Notes under the pieces: generated by a model | Told to the model about the DNA's origin: nothing | Databases searched by the model: none | What the model saw: only the letters and a program-made list of their open reading frames with translations | Source: Polytrichum commune | Taxonomy: Eukaryota; Streptophyta; Polytrichopsida; Polytrichales; Polytrichaceae | Length of the DNA: 64,000 nt | Reading direction: 5' to 3' | NCBI GenBank assembly: GCA_950295325.1 | Contig: OX485804.1 | Coordinates: 16,366,001-16,430,000 of the forward strand | Shown: positions 1 to 13,000 of the stretch, one piece after another | Position numbering within the stretch: position 1 is the first letter of the stretch | Layout: every line of letters starts with the position of its first letter | Position numbers and translations under genes: made by a program

Positions 1-1113
1 GAGGTCCCAAAAGTTTCACCCAACTTTCAAACTCTTAATAGAAAGTTCTATCAAAGAAGGATAAAAACCCGCGGTTTCATCTCTATTTGAGGGACTTTAT
101 GGACAATTCTCATATATTTTAGATTTCAAAAGTCATAAGTCTTCATGCTTGTGTGCATTGAAGCCCTCAATATGTGTTGTTTCAAATCTCAAATTTGCTT
201 ATGTGTGTTGCCATAGCGTTATACCTTTTGAAATCCAAGTAAGATCTCAGCCTAGCTCTTGCACCAACAACTTTTATAATGGAAAATATTGTGCAAACTT
301 AAACACTATGATAGAAAAGCAAAAATCACCTTGTAAATTTATTGTTATTGATGCATGGAAAGCTAAATTTCTCCATATGAAACATATGAAGATAATGTAT
401 TTGCTAGATAATGGATAAATATGTATGTTTTCATTCATAATCTATTGTCTTGAGGATATTTTTGGCTTTATCAATCCAAACAAAATGATAGCCAATTAGG
501 ATTCCTTGTGGATTAAAAGAAATATCACCACAAAGCACTTAGTTTGACACTTATAATTTGTTAACGATTTGCTGAGAAGTGTGATATTTTTGTTAATTCC
601 ACTGACATGGTCTGCCCGAAATCCTCATCATGTGTGATACAAATTCCAACAAAACATGAAACAATCCATAATCTACCACGTAGAAGCCCGTGTAGACTTC
701 TCATCCATGATAACTTCTTTGAACCCTTATGATTTCGCTTCGCCTTCTAGTGTAATAGTGAACTGAGACGGTGTCGGCCTTTTCGATCGATGAGAAATCT
801 GAGAATGTGATGGTCACGGGCCTTCAGGCTCGTGTGTAAAGTGCTCCGACATTAAAACACCTCCATCATGAAAATGGAAGGACTCTCGACGACAACGCCT
901 CTTCACAGTGCATGAAAGTGACCATTTAATAACGTAATTTCATTCATAAATAGTGCATCGACCGTAGGCGAGTTGTAAAGGGAAAGTTGAAATTTGATGG
1001 AACACCTTGACAGAGAGGTCACTTGCCGAGTCATGTGAAGGTCTGCATAGAATCGGGAGAATTTGATTTGGTATGTACATTGTAATGTGGTGAATTTGTT
1101 AGTTTTCATGTAC
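1..1113. other. AT-rich intergenic DNA with a decayed MITE end
   Basis: No coding signal was recognised. Positions about 735-850 resemble the right half of the Harbinger-type MITE that follows. They share a GGTCACGGGC...CTCGTGTGT string near 811-835, which lies inverted relative to the left end at 1117. This is probably a degenerate relative of that element. Confidence 0.5.
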
Positions 1114-1116
1114 TTA

Positions 1117-1606
1117 GGGCCACTTCACACACGAGCCAAGAGCCGTGACCATGAAATTGTGAGAGCCCAAGAGAAAAGTGTCCAAAGGCCGTCCCAACAC
1201 ACCTCCAAACTCATGTAGTGTGGTCACGGACCCTTAAGTGTAGTGTGAAGGCGTTTGTGACCGGGCCCTCAATCAAATGTTATTCCAATGAATTTCTATT
1301 CATACAGGTCCTCACACATGATAATATAGGATATATCGACGGTTGTGAGTATTCGGAGTGCCATGGTCTCCCGGTTTTGTGTTAGGCCTACCTCCAAGAG
1401 GTGGTTTTTGAAAATAGTCCAAGTGACCATGACACACAATCCATTTGATGCCGTTGTAGGAACCCATGTAGACTTTACATCCTTCTTGCATTCACATACT
1501 CTGTTGGTCCCTCAAGCGTAGTGTGAAGCAAACTCCGCCTTTCCACCAATGAGAGTGCATGAAGTGTATTGGTCACGGGCTCTCCGTCTCGTGTGTGAAG
1601 TGGTCC
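1117..1606. mobile_element. PIF/Harbinger-type (Tourist-like) MITE, 490 bp
   Basis: Terminal inverted repeats of about 38 bp are visible. The left end starts GGGCCACTTCACACACGAG and the right end, reverse-complemented, starts GGACCACTTCACACACGAG; both continue to a shared TGACCA. The element is flanked by TTA at 1114-1116 and TTA at 1607-1609, the 3-bp target duplication typical of PIF/Harbinger elements. It has no coding capacity, so it is a non-autonomous derivative. The ends differ from those of the 7-kb Harbinger element at 47954, although both begin GGGCCA. Confidence 0.8.
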
Positions 1607-1656
1607 TTACCCTTGGTGCGAGATTAAACTTATGTGAAGATTGTTGCATACAAAGA

Positions 1657-1887
1657 GAGGGAGTTATTGTATACGGGGTGTGCCTTTCATTCATCCAACA
1701 TAATTTTTTTGAAATAATATGTGTTCCAGAGATTATTTTTCTAAATTGATTTGACATTGGAATTAGCTTTAAAAACTTGGAATTGGTGTACTCGAAGTCA
1801 TTTGAGATGAATTGGCAACAAACCTGTAGAGAGTCAAGTTTTGATGTTGGATGGATGAGAGGTATGCTTGTATACAATAATTCCCTC
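1657..1887. mobile_element. Terminal-inverted-repeat MITE, family 2 (solitary copy)
   Basis: The left end GAGGGAGTTATTGTATAC pairs with the right end, which reads GAGGGAATTATTGTATAC on the minus strand, and the similarity continues into CATCCATCCAACA-like sequence. A 12-bp direct repeat ATTGTTGCATAC at 1640-1651 and 1893-1904 flanks it and may be a long target duplication of the Mutator type; this is tentative. The copy matters because it shows the uninterrupted form of the sequence that a SINE splits at 3743-4102. Related ends occur near 6385-6430 and 8891-8936. Confidence 0.65.
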
Positions 1888-3174
1888 ATTCCATTGTTGC
1901 ATACCTCTCGAGCCTACCTCTCATCCATCCATGTCAAATGAGTTACTATTTCTATAGATTTGTGGTTCATTAGGTTATGATGTGTTGTGCTAGACTAACT
2001 TAATTCAAGGTGTTTTGCTAGTTTTGTTTTGAACTTCCTTCTAAAATATAACCTCCAACCAACATGCAACACTCATGGTGTTGTCATTGGATGAAATAAA
2101 GTTACGTTTGTATGTGGAAATTTCCTCTCATCCTAACGTTTCTACTTCAAGCATGTCAATTTAAGTTGGGCCATAACAATATGCCTTTTGGCATCCAAAG
2201 TAGAAATTAGCCTCCCCTTCGCACCGACAACTATTTTCATGGAAATTTTGCTCAATTTCCAATCCTACAATAGAGAACCAAATATATTCTTCCATATTGC
2301 ATGTTTTTTTTTAAATTTTTATCATGGATGAAACATCAAATTTTTCTCCCACATCACTTTTGAGGATAATGAATTTGCTAGATCATGGATGATTTTTTCC
2401 TTCTTCTTCCATTCATAACATACTCTCTTAAGAATACTTTTGGCTTCATTGCTTCAAAAATGATAGCAAATCTTGCTTCCCACTACTTAGTTGAAAGCAC
2501 TTAGAAATTGTTAACGATTCAATAAGAAGTGTGGAAATTCTAACTTAAAATTCACCTCTATTTGAGGAGAGCCTTTACGATAAAAATATACCACGACTAA
2601 TTAGACCATTCTTAGTATTTGGGATTTAATGACGGAGGCCAAAGTAATGTACATAAGACCCAATTCCCGTGGGTTCTCACAATTAGTGTAGCCGAATACA
2701 TACCCACATTCTCAAATCTTGTAGTTGAAAACTCTTACTTTAAGGTGACGTGAATTGAGCTTGGGTTGTGATTCCATTCTCGTAAAGTGTAATTAGAAAT
2801 TAGAGGTTAGTGATTAACTTGATTGGTTGACATAATCTCTTCATGCATGTTAACGTGAACATGAGATTTAACCTTTTTTTATGATGAAAATTATTGAATA
2901 CCTAGTCCGTTAGACAAAAGCTCTTCATGCATGTCAAAAGTGACCATAGTAACATCTCTAGTATTGGCTATGACCATGTGGGAAGAGACCTAGAGGTGGT
3001 CTTTGAAATGGGTCAAAGTTTGACAACCAATCAAACTAGTCACATATGGTATAAGTAACTCGCTTTGTAAGTGGAGTCCAATTGCAAATGTAAGTGTTGA
3101 TGTAAAATGATCTCTAAAATGAGCCGAATTTGTGATCGTGATCGGACAACCAACTAGAACTGTCCACGTATGCA
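1888..3174. other. AT-rich intergenic DNA
   Basis: No gene was recognised. Positions about 2960-3190 hold two degenerate copies of a roughly 115-bp direct repeat, recognisable from 'gacaaccaatcaaactagtcac' versus 'gacaaccaactagaactgtccac'-like segments. Nothing else stands out. Confidence 0.5.
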
Positions 3175-3478
3175 AGAATAAGTGACCAAATACTATCATG
3201 GATGATGGATGAGTTCATCCATTGGCCAAAACCCTACTTTCTCTTGTCAACAACTTGTGATGAAATATTGTCATAAATGGTTGAAATTTGGATGAAAATT
3301 TACTTTGGTAAGTGACTGTAATTGCAACACTGTGAAACTGTAATTCCCCCAAAAATTCACAAGGAATGACATATAATGTTGGGTTGAATTTAGTGTTGGT
3401 GGCACTATATCATGGTTTACAACTAGTATTGAGCAAGATTATTAGAATCGGTGACACTAAATATCATATTTAGTGTAG
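3175..3478. mobile_element. CTACACTAAATA-family MITE, left end missing
   Basis: The right end is TTTAGTGTAG, preceded by the palindrome CACTAAATATCATATTTAGTG. The interior closely follows the element at 58700-59075: GATGATGGATGAGTTCATCC, then ACGGTAATTGCAACACTG-like sequence, then a TGAGCAAGA segment. The left inverted repeat seen in the 58700 copy is absent here, so this copy is truncated. It has no coding capacity. Confidence 0.65.
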
Positions 3479-3561
3479 TATGTTTGTAATGTACATATCG
3501 AGTTCTTAACCTTGTTATTGTTCATGCATTTACCCTTGGTGGTGATAGTTGAACATCTGAT

Positions 3562-4232
3562 AGGCAAGAAAAGGAATTATTGCATACAAACCCACCTCCT
3601 TCATGTTTGTGGCAAGAAAATTTTGGGACCCAAGTGTATCTCCCATTCCTCCAACATAAAAGCCATTAAATAGTATGCATGTTGGAGGTTATATTTGAAA
3701 AAAATAGATTTGACACCAAAACTAGCTTCAAAGATCCTGAATAAATAAATATAAACTTCGGTCTCCGGAGGAGACCGACGTGAATTAAGTGTCTGTTCGA
3801 TCCACCCCCAATCCGATGCCCACAGGACAAAGGTATGGAAGTAAGGATCTACTCCCCCCTTTCGAGAGTAGACACTATAGTGACACACTATACTAATTCC
3901 TAGCTAGCCACTAGTGCCTTGAGGATACCGGACATGGAATCCCCCCAATGGGCTTTGAGGTACCCATACAACAAGGTCCAAGGACCCCCCACCATAGTTG
4001 GGTGGACTAAGGTGGTGAGCACCACGCCGGCATGGGGAATAGAACCCACAACCTCCTCATTGGGAGCCATGAGCCCTAACCACCAAGCCAAGCCCATGGT
4101 GCCTTCAAAGATCCTGAATTAGTATAGTGTGAGTCGTTTTAGATGAATCGTCCACAAACTTGTAGGGGGTCAAGTTTCTTTTGTGCTGGATGGGTGAGAG
4201 GTAGGCTTGTATGCGAGAATTTTCTCTTGCCC
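3562..4232. mobile_element. Family-2 MITE split by a SINE
   Basis: The left end AGGCAAGAAAAGGAATTATTG pairs imperfectly with the right end at 4210-4232. The body matches the solitary copy at 1657-1887: TTTGACA..AACTAGCTT, then a gap, then AACTTGTAG.GGTCAAGTTT and GGATGGGTGAGAGGTAGGCTTGTATG. The 360-bp gap is exactly the SINE insertion at 3743-4102. No obvious target duplication of the MITE itself was seen. Confidence 0.6.
3743..4102 (-). mobile_element. tRNA-derived SINE, full length (360 bp)
   Basis: Read on the minus strand, it begins GGCACCATGGGCTTGG and carries an A-box-like TGGCTTGGTGG (4080-4090) and a B-box GGTTCTATTCC (4036-4046) with tRNA-like spacing. These are the internal RNA polymerase III promoter elements of tRNA-derived SINEs. 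It ends in an AT-rich tail. A perfect 17-bp target duplication CTTCAAAGATCCTGAAT flanks it at 3726-3742 and 4103-4119, as expected for LINE-machinery retroposition. The homologous MITE at 1657-1887 gives the pre-insertion sequence. Short reading frames across it are not real genes. Confidence 0.9.
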
Positions 4233-4702
4233 ATGTTTATGGGTGATTAGGGTTTTATGCATCATGCTACATCATTGATGGTACAACCTAACCTCCATAA
4301 TGTCATTTTCTCTCTTCTATTGCGAAACCCTATGGAGCATATGTGCTTAGTTTAAATCTCCCTCCTCGTTGTCACATTTCCCTCTCATATATCATGGGTT
4401 TTTGACATTAAAGTAATCCACCAAATAGTTCAAACCACACGCTCTCACGTATCATGTTATCGTCATTGTCATTATTGTCAATATTGCAATGTTGACTTTG
4501 TGTCATTTCATAATGTCACACGCTACATGTAGTCTCTAGTATCAAGCATCCATGTTAACATTACAAACCTCCTTAATGTCATGTGCACTTTGGTTGAGAC
4601 ATCCATGATATTAGGGAGGTTAGAGTGTATATGGTGTCACATGCATAATACTGTCATTTACCCTATTTTGAGGTGTATGCTAGGTTACAACAATGATCAA
4701 CA
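4233..4702. other. AT-rich intergenic DNA
   Basis: No gene, repeat or regulatory element was recognised between the MITE/SINE composite and the hAT-like element. Confidence 0.5.
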
Positions 4703-4710
4703 ACTTCATT

Positions 4711-5849
4711 CAGGGTTGTCTATCGCGACGTCATGACGGTGTCGTGCCGTCATGTCGTGTCATGATGGACCCCTCCGTCACGACACAATAGGGTCCATGT
4801 AGGGTCAACATAGGGGGAACGGACTAGGGTGGGTAAAATACTTACCTTCTTGCCAAGGTGGCGTCCTATGTGGCAGAAAACGCCGACGTGGTCGTGGATA
4901 TGCCTAGCGCCAGGTAAATCATTTTGCCATTTTGTTAAAATCAAAGTAGTAAAAAACGACTAAGGAGGGTGTGGGGCGGACGGGGGACGAGGGTGGGGCG
5001 GACGGGGGTGGGGGGGGGGGAACGGAGCGGACGGGGGGGGGGGAACGGAGCGGACGGAGTCGGGAACGGGGGCCGACGGGGGGAACGGGAGCGGACGGGG
5101 GGGGGGGGGGGGAACGGAGCGGACGGGGTCGGGAACGGGGGCGGACGGGGGGGGAACGGGAGCGGACGGAGGGGGGGGGATTTTTTTATTTTTTTAAAAA
5201 TGGGGCGGACGGGGAAGGGGGGAGGGGGAAAATTGGGGCGGACGGGGGGGAACGGGGCGCGGACGGGGTTGGGAACGGGGCGGACGAGGGGGGGGGAATT
5301 TAAAAAAAAAAATGGGGCGGACGGGGAAGGGGGGGGGGAGAAAAAAAAAAAAAAAAATGGGGCGGACGGGGGGGAACGGGGCGCGGAAGGGGGGGAACGG
5401 CGCGGACGGGGGGGGGGGGAATTTTTTTAAAAAAAAATGGGGCGGACGGGGAAGGGGGGGGGAAAAAAAAAAAAAAAAAAACTGGGGCGGACGGGGGTGC
5501 GGACGGAGGGGCGGACGGGGGGGAACGGGGCGCGGACGGGGGGGGGAACGGGGCGTACGGGGTTGGGAACGGAGCGGACAGGGTCGGGAACAGGGGCGGA
5601 CGGGGGGGCGGACGGGCTCTAGTAAATTTTTCCCCACTTTACCTTTACTTTGTTGACATGTCATCACACGTGGACATTGTAAATCCTGCGTGTCTGAATT
5701 GGGTTAATGTAATTACACAAAAAAATCGGTAAAATTCAAGTCCGTCAGGATAAAGACAGCATCCGGCATAATGTCGTGACGGATACGTGTCGTGACGGCA
5801 CGACATTATGCCGGGATTACCCTCCGTCACGACACAATAGACAACCCTG
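4711..5849. mobile_element. Non-autonomous hAT-like element, 1,139 bp
   Basis: It starts CAGGGTTGTCTAT and ends with the exact inverse ATAGACAACCCTG. An 8-bp duplication ACTTCATT lies at 4703-4710 and 5850-5857. CAGGG-type ends with an 8-bp target duplication are diagnostic of the hAT superfamily. The subterminal regions (4725-4795 and 5765-5840) are full of short TCGTGACGG/CCGTCACGA motifs in both orientations, the usual form of hAT transposase-binding sites. No transposase is encoded. The core has been replaced by, or expanded into, a G-rich minisatellite. Confidence 0.9.
4965..5622. repeat. G-rich minisatellite inside the hAT-like element
   Basis: About 650 bp consist almost wholly of GGGGCGGACGG and GGGAACGG(A/G)GCGGACGG units. 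Blocks of A-runs (8-18 A) followed by ATGGGGCGGACGGGGAAGGGG recur at about 5195, 5310, 5357, 5437 and 5475. The strand asymmetry is extreme, with many G-runs of 4-14, so G-quadruplexes could form. The long 'proteins' predicted on both strands are low-complexity artefacts. Confidence 0.9.
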
Positions 5850-5990
5850 ACTTCATTATTAGTGTCTCCTCATGGCACTTGGTGGTAAAGTGCGCTTACT
5901 AATACCTTGGCAGGAATATTTTTCAATAGTGTTATGAGGTGCATGCTTACATTACACAATGATCTACAAGTTGACTAAAGTGCACACAAA

Positions 5991-6112
5991 TGACACTTGC
6001 CATTAGTACGCCCAAGAATATATTCCCCTTGCATACTAAAATGTAAACACATGACACTTGCCATCTGTATGCTCAAAAGTATCTTCTCCTTGCGTGCTAA
6101 AACGCAAGATTG
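5991..6112. repeat. Two-copy 61-bp tandem duplication
   Basis: The sequence TGACACTTGCCAT..GTA.GC.CAA.A.TAT.TTC is repeated once with a 61-bp offset (5991-6051 and 6052-6112) and moderate divergence. It is a local duplication with no evident function. Confidence 0.6.
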
Positions 6113-8890
6113 TCATCTAAAGTATCCCAATGTGTTATGCTAAATGTCGTAATGTAGATATTTTCACTTAAAGAAGTTACTTATGTAGACAAATGAAATC
6201 ATATTGGCAATTAGTGGGCATAATACTTTGAGACCTTTATGCATCTAGTTTAGGCCCTTCACAAGTAGTATTGTGACACCAAAATACCATAAATGATGTA
6301 GATCAATTCGAGGTGTTTGAAGTTGATTTCACCATCAAGTTCTCTTAAAAAAGAACACTCTAACCTACATAATATTTCTAAGGCATTGTGGTTGGATGAA
6401 TGAGAGGTAAGCTTGAAGGCAATAACTCCATCACACCCCAAGGGCCGACATGCCTATCTCAACCTATGACATTAAAACTAGGTATTCTATATGCCTGTAT
6501 AATTTTGGGGGAAATGTTGCCTAGTGCTTTGAGAAAAACCTAATTGCCAAATATTACAATTAGATGTACGTGTAGATTGTTGTATGTGTGTAGATTAAGA
6601 AGTCTATATATGATAATTTGAGAATATTCTTATGATATATTTCTTGACCAACCACCATGTTTAGATATGGAAGTTTCTAGATACACCTATTGCAAAAACA
6701 ACAAAAAAAGACAATATACAACGGTCACAAACTTTTTTTTCAAAAAGTTGGAGCGAAATTGGAGTTATGCATGAAGCCTTTGGATCAAACTCAAGGTGTG
6801 TTAGCTAAAAGGTGAGTGTGAGAGCTCCTTTGGCACGACTCTCTATCGAAGGAACTCACTTAAGCTATACAAGGTATGTGAGTCTTACGTGGTCGCTCTT
6901 TTTAATTCAAGTGGCACATGTATCATGGCAAGGCCTTGTACTTAAGAAATGACACTAAAAATATATGTGTTCCAATGAGATTGAACTAAATATGTGCTCG
7001 AAATAGTGTCAAAATACATACACCATATTAATGGGTTCAATTTTGAAACACACTTGGAAGGACTTATGTCTTCAATTACAAAAAGATTACCGGAGAGTGT
7101 TATATGGTCCAACACAAAATAGTTATTTGCTGGAAGACGATCACTACATGTCATATCCACATTGGTCAAGACTGTTTTCAACCCCAATGTGGAAAGTAGA
7201 TTTTGCTACTCAAAGTGTTGACCCAAGACAACGCCCTACCGTGTTTTCACTTTTGCATCTCAAATTCAATCTTGAAAGTTCAAATGTGTTTTGCAATTGG
7301 TAACTAGATGGTGCAATTTTCAATTCCATTCCAATGGTCAAAACAATTTGTGTATTGGAAGTGCCCCTCTACATGGCCTCATACCTCATTTACAAAAACA
7401 AGTAACTCCCATTACTTGATTGCAAAGCCTCAAATAAAACTTCTCTAGCTAACGAAATGTTTACACTAGTGGACAATGACCGTGGTCACCACTTTTTAAA
7501 TTCTCTTGTAGGTTGAAAAATGAGTGTTTGTCCCATGTCACTTCATACTAGGTCACCAAAAATTAGATTGACCATGTCAAAAAACATACGAGAAATGATG
7601 TACAATCCCATATTACCTCAAACAAATCAATTATTTTGATCACATGGATTTTCCAACAAGACCACCTCAATAGGTTGTCTCAAAAAATAAAAAATAAAAA
7701 TAAAGTTGCCTTGTGCTTCACACTATGTCCAGTGACCAAGGCTTTTCACATGTAAGTTGGATTGCTCTACGTCATGGCTCCAAATCAAGGTGTGTTACCA
7801 CGGCAAACCTTAATTCAAATTTTCTCACGGCATGCGGTCACTAATGTAAACATGCCCTACAAGTAACTCCCATACAAGCAAGAACCTTGAGTAGCAGGAC
7901 TTCGAGAGGAGAGATCATGTAGTAGGAATCAAAGAAGAGAGATTGTACAAAACATCATGTCTTCATAAGCGATCCAACCCTCAATGAGATGGTTGTGACA
8001 TTTTGAATGTACGTTATTGTAGCTTGCCTCACCTAATGACCTCATTGTTGCATTTGGGACCCCCCTCTTGCCAAGCTCCGAAATCCTGCCCTACAACCTA
8101 CACACTGACCCACTGATACCTACCCACCCCAAGACGACTGGCCAAAGCTAAATGGGTTGGGCATGACAATAACAATGGATTGGTTTGTGGTAGGGGACTT
8201 CACCCAAACCCATTTAAAGACACCTCATCTCATGAGCAATGTTATGTGTGCCTAGGGAATAACATTTTATGATTATTGGCTTTGCCAACGTAGAAGTTAC
8301 TACCTATTTACATGCTTCAAGGAGTTTAATTACCTATGTGTGAGGGACATGCTTACCCTAAGTATTGTCAAAGATCCTATGTGTTGCATGATTATTCAAT
8401 TTGATACCCACATGCCATATCATAGTAGTACATTAGTTGCAAGACTATCCACACTTGAACATTACCTCCTTTCACCAACTTTATCTAAGCTTCATAAAGT
8501 CTAGAAATCATATTCTAATATTTGTGAGTTTGGATCCTTATTATGTACATTTGTCTTATGTCAAGGAGAACATAGAAAATATAATGTATGTATTTGCATC
8601 CAAGGCCTCCCAAGTTGTGTATTGAACTTAAATATTCAATAATATCAAAGTGTTTGACTTACTCAAATAATGCACTTGAAGAATAAGTTGATTCTAGATA
8701 AGGTCGCATTTGACATGATTGAAAAAAAAATGAAAGATTGTAGCTCAAAGACATGTTTTTTGTGCCTGGAGAGGCTCCGTCTAAGCCTCTTAGATGGTTA
8801 GGAGTAAAGTATTGTTTATCTTTACTAATTCCAATGTCAAAATCAACTAAAAAAAGCAACCTCTGGACTACATACTATTTCAAGATTTTA

Positions 8891-8936
8891 TGTTGTATGA
8901 ATGAGAGGTACGCTCATATACAATAATTCCCTCTCT
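8891..8936. mobile_element. Family-2 MITE right end (fragment)
   Basis: ATGTTGTATGAATGAGAGGT followed by ACGCTCATATACAATAATTC matches the right inverted repeat of the MITE at 1657-1887. No matching left end was found, so only a terminal fragment is claimed. Confidence 0.5.
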
Positions 8937-10023
8937 CCAACAACTTGTTCTCAACAAGCACAAATAATACGACAAGATAGAGTGTGATTGTTTGAGAGCA
9001 AGATTTGTAGAAGATATCATGATTTGTTTCTTGGACCTCCGATGTTAATACAATGTGGGTTGTTAAATATTGTGCACCCACAGCATTTACCATAGCAGTG
9101 TAGATTGGTGCTTACAGTGGTCTAAGTTGTGTTCTAAATACCTTGTACTAGCCTTCCAAGCATTTTTCCCTTGAAGGTTGCAAGAACAGTGGACACTTTC
9201 TGACAACAAAAACTAATTGAGAAATGGGTGTGCATCACATGATTTACATGTCTAAGGGAGTTGCTACATATGAAGTGGGGGGAATACACATGACCTTGCA
9301 TGGGACTTGTGAACTTGGGACAACAGGTACTGCACAAAGGAACTAAGAACTTGAGGTTGCAAGTTTTGATTACTCAATTAGCTAATAAATCAATTGAGAC
9401 GTTTGTGCACGCTTCTACTCCACTATGATTTAATCACACCATGTAATGGAGATCCATAAAACCCTCATCTTCATTGTGCAGACTGCAAGTGCCACATTCA
9501 GACACCTTGTGGCATACAACGAATTGCCAATTTTCCCTCAAGTGAACATCACAATTGAACTCCATTTGCACATAGTGCCAGTGGCTTTACTTTTATTACA
9601 TTGTTTACTCATCCATATGTGAAGGACATAAATCTTCAATGGTGAAATTTTTCCTCAAGGATTTCTCACAGCAGATTCTTATCCCAGAACTCTTACCAAA
9701 TCGGTAGGTCTTCCCTACAAATACAGTGAAAAATCCCAATGAGCAGGACATTCCAGTGATGCATTCTGCAGCAGATGATTGCCTCTGTCCTACCCAAACC
9801 TTTTTAGAATATGATTTGAACACACAAGGCGATGTAAGCCCAACTTCAATTACAACTACCTCTATTTGAGATAAAACTTTACAATGAATTTGATGCCCTC
9901 CCTGAAAGCATTGAACACCAACCACATCACCAATAGAGCGAAATTGTTGGCAGCTGGAATTCCAGTCTCTAGTGTGTAGAGTCGCAAACCAGTATTTACA
10001 AACACCTTGATAATTGATGAATA

Positions 10024-13000
10024 TTAACATCCTCTGGGCCGGTCGTATGTTGGAGGCAAAGATGGACACCGTTCATCCATATGGGCATATGGCACAATTG
10101 TGTTGTATCCAGGTAATTCCATCTCGTACTGCCCTAAAATTTGACAAAATGGGGTAGCTGGATCAGTGACAATACACCAGCTAGGAAGTCGAGATATGTC
10201 GTCTTCAAAAAATTTGAGCATATAAGCATCCCTTATCTGCAACACCACATCCTTTTTCAGTATGAATTACTTTCATCCTCTCAAAGCAATTAACTGAGAT
10301 TCCACCTAACCTTATGAACAAAGTGCTGGACAAATTAACAAAAGAAAATTTGTTGCAATTTAGTATAATGTATTGGCTACTGAATAGCTGAGGAAACCCA
10401 CCGTAAACTCTGTGACTTGAATAGAATTTGACAATGGACCGAAAAGGCCAGCTTCTTTGTACATCTGAAGGATGAAGGCAACGCAAGTGGTGGAGAAACC
10501 ATCACTATACTCCCAACTATCTTTCTCTGGAATGGCCAATAGTTCTTCAAAGGCAATGCCTCGTTTCTCACTTTCCACCATTACCCCTGGGAGGTCCAAG
10601 CCCTGCTCTCAAAGCATAATGTACCACATGAACATCAAAATTTGATAAACACATGTCTATGATATATGCACTGTCCAACTATGCATAAGAGGGTGGCAGC
10701 TATAAGACTTTCCACATCTCCATATACAATATCCCATGCGTTGCCAGACCATCTGTCATACAACACCCAAAATCCACGATCTGTTGAACTCCTGGAAGAA
10801 AGGAAAAACAGACGAGACTTTGATTACCTCAGTGCCCAGGCGTTTGTTAAGAGCCTCATTCCACATATTGCTTGCATAATCAGGTTGAAGGCGAGTCCAC
10901 ATGGTTATCACTGAAGCTACCTGCCACCAGATAGCTTGCTATGAAAACCAAAAACAGGCAATCCTAACTAAATACTCATATTCCCAGCATATAGAAGCAA
11001 GCCAGAAGAAAATACATCAGATGTTTCCATTCACCACAATAAATAACTTGCTTGACCTTATTTTCTTCAAAAGAAGTGTAAGAAAATACCAAGTTGGAAT
11101 CAAGAGGAGGGGGGTAATTATCAGTTGGAGTGTCGATCCAGCTGAAAATCATATTATGGTACCCATAAGGTAAGCCACTCATGCGCCTAGCATACTCCCA
11201 TGCAGCTGTCACATTAAATTTGGCTCGCAGATCTGGGTGCAATGGCAGGACTGCTATATGGCAATTTGCAACATCTGCAATTTGTAATTCGAACCATTCT
11301 TCCCAAGGAACCACCACTATCACCTCCTCACCCTAGTCAAGAAAATTCAAACAACCATCAATGATCTGTCCACATAGTTGAAAATTTTAAAAGGTTCACA
11401 ATGCAACAATCTATCTCTTTCAATAGCTTTCAATACTTTCAAATGAGTGAAATGAGATGGTGTACTCACAACCAACTGTGATCCTACAAGTATAAACCAC
11501 AGCATATGACCCCAAAATTAATAGCATCCATCAGACATTCCAAATGTTCTCACAACCATCTTCTTTATATATTAAAAAACACAATCAATTTCAATGGTTA
11601 CTTAAGCCACCATCACATGCATCAAAGAGGAAGGCACTTACTGCATCATTCTCATGCCCTGATTCACCCACCCAAAGCTTGTTATCTTCGTCGCGCAAAC
11701 AGACTGCTGTATGCCCTGCCTGTGCCCCAGTCACCCATTTTTCAAGCGTTTCAAACCCACCCCATCGCCCCCTTATCTTTGAAAGGGCTAGAAAATCTCC
11801 TGAGTGCAAGTCGGCTATTGTTATGTTTGTAACTCGGGCATCACGCTTGGTGAATTCAACACCCATGTGACTTTTTAGGAATGCTAAATTGGAATTCTCT
11901 CCCCAACCTGAGTTTGAGAAAATAGGGACCACATCCCACAAGGCCATCAGTGTTCCAAGCATGCCTGCTGGCATTAGAAACACAGAGAAGCCCTTATTCT
12001 TAACCTGCACCAGACAACACAGACTTTGTTGAGGACTTCAATATTAAGAACAACACACTAAATCACATATTAGCCTGCAACTGACCAACTCCAGACACTA
12101 GAAAATGTCTGAAGGTGCACATAGAATAAGTAGCTGGCAGAAGGTCCATTTATCCACACGTGGACAGTTCAGCTTTAATGGGAACCCCAAAAAACCTTCA
12201 AGGTTGTTGGAGTGTGACAAGGTCAAAAATGGAAGAGGAAATAAGGCTGTAAACTTAAACTTACATAGTTAAGCTCTCCTTCCTCCCACTCGTCAATTTT
12301 CAAGGTGTGCTTGCGAGCAGTGAAATAGTAATCCCAGGTCACACGGTATGGCGTTGCAAATACGTAAAGATCCAAGCATGTCCAGCTGTGTGCACTGCTA
12401 GTCTGCACTCAGAATTATAAAAGCAATTAGCATCTACATTGTGTCTAGGTGAACACTGACCAATATTTACATCTCTTGCAAAACTTGCTTTGCTTGGAGC
12501 AGCAACCATCTGAGACCTTTAAAAGTATACCTTTGTAAGTTCCTTGAAGACAATACTTATAGCTGAATGGTAGGAATAACCATTCCAGAGACTTAACCTA
12601 ATTTAGCTTCTCCAGATAGTGGTTATGCCCATCATTATGTCTTTCACTTTTACCGCGGCCTCATAATGGCCTTATAACATATTGTAACTCATTCTGGAGC
12701 GAAAGTATGAGAATCTACTGGTTGACAAGTTAAATCATGTGGGGCAAGGCAAAATTACAGTAATCAACTGTTCATGAAACAACTACAGGGATATGAATCA
12801 CCAGGTTTACTTTTACCACTAGCAATTATATGGTTATCAAGAGAGGACACGATAGGTTCTTCGAGTGTGCAGATTCCGATGAAACAGAGCATTTCTCGAC
12901 AGAGCTAAGCTATTTATCTTCTGTGCATTTATGTGCAATAAAATCACAAATTGATGGGCATAAATCACTATCTGGAGAAGCTGAATTAAGCTGCCTACTT

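Larger units (their letters stand above)
5858..9600. other. AT-rich intergenic DNA
   Basis: No convincing gene in 3.7 kb. Besides the 61-bp duplication at 5991 and the MITE end at 8891, there is a partial family-2 MITE end near 6385-6430 (GGATGAATGAGAGGTAAGCTTG). The reading frames of 60-90 codons here lack any recognisable motif. Confidence 0.5.

Noticed and set aside
3900-4122. Two overlapping 65-67-codon frames
   Set aside because: They lie wholly within the tRNA-derived SINE.
4969-5667. Long Gly/Arg- or Pro-rich reading frames of 110-157 codons on both strands
   Set aside because: They are translations of the G-rich minisatellite; stop codons are simply rare in such sequence.
9605-10069. 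A 154-codon minus-strand frame overlapping the end of the seven-exon gene
   Set aside because: It overlaps the last exon in a different frame and otherwise covers the probable 3' UTR; it has no recognisable domain.
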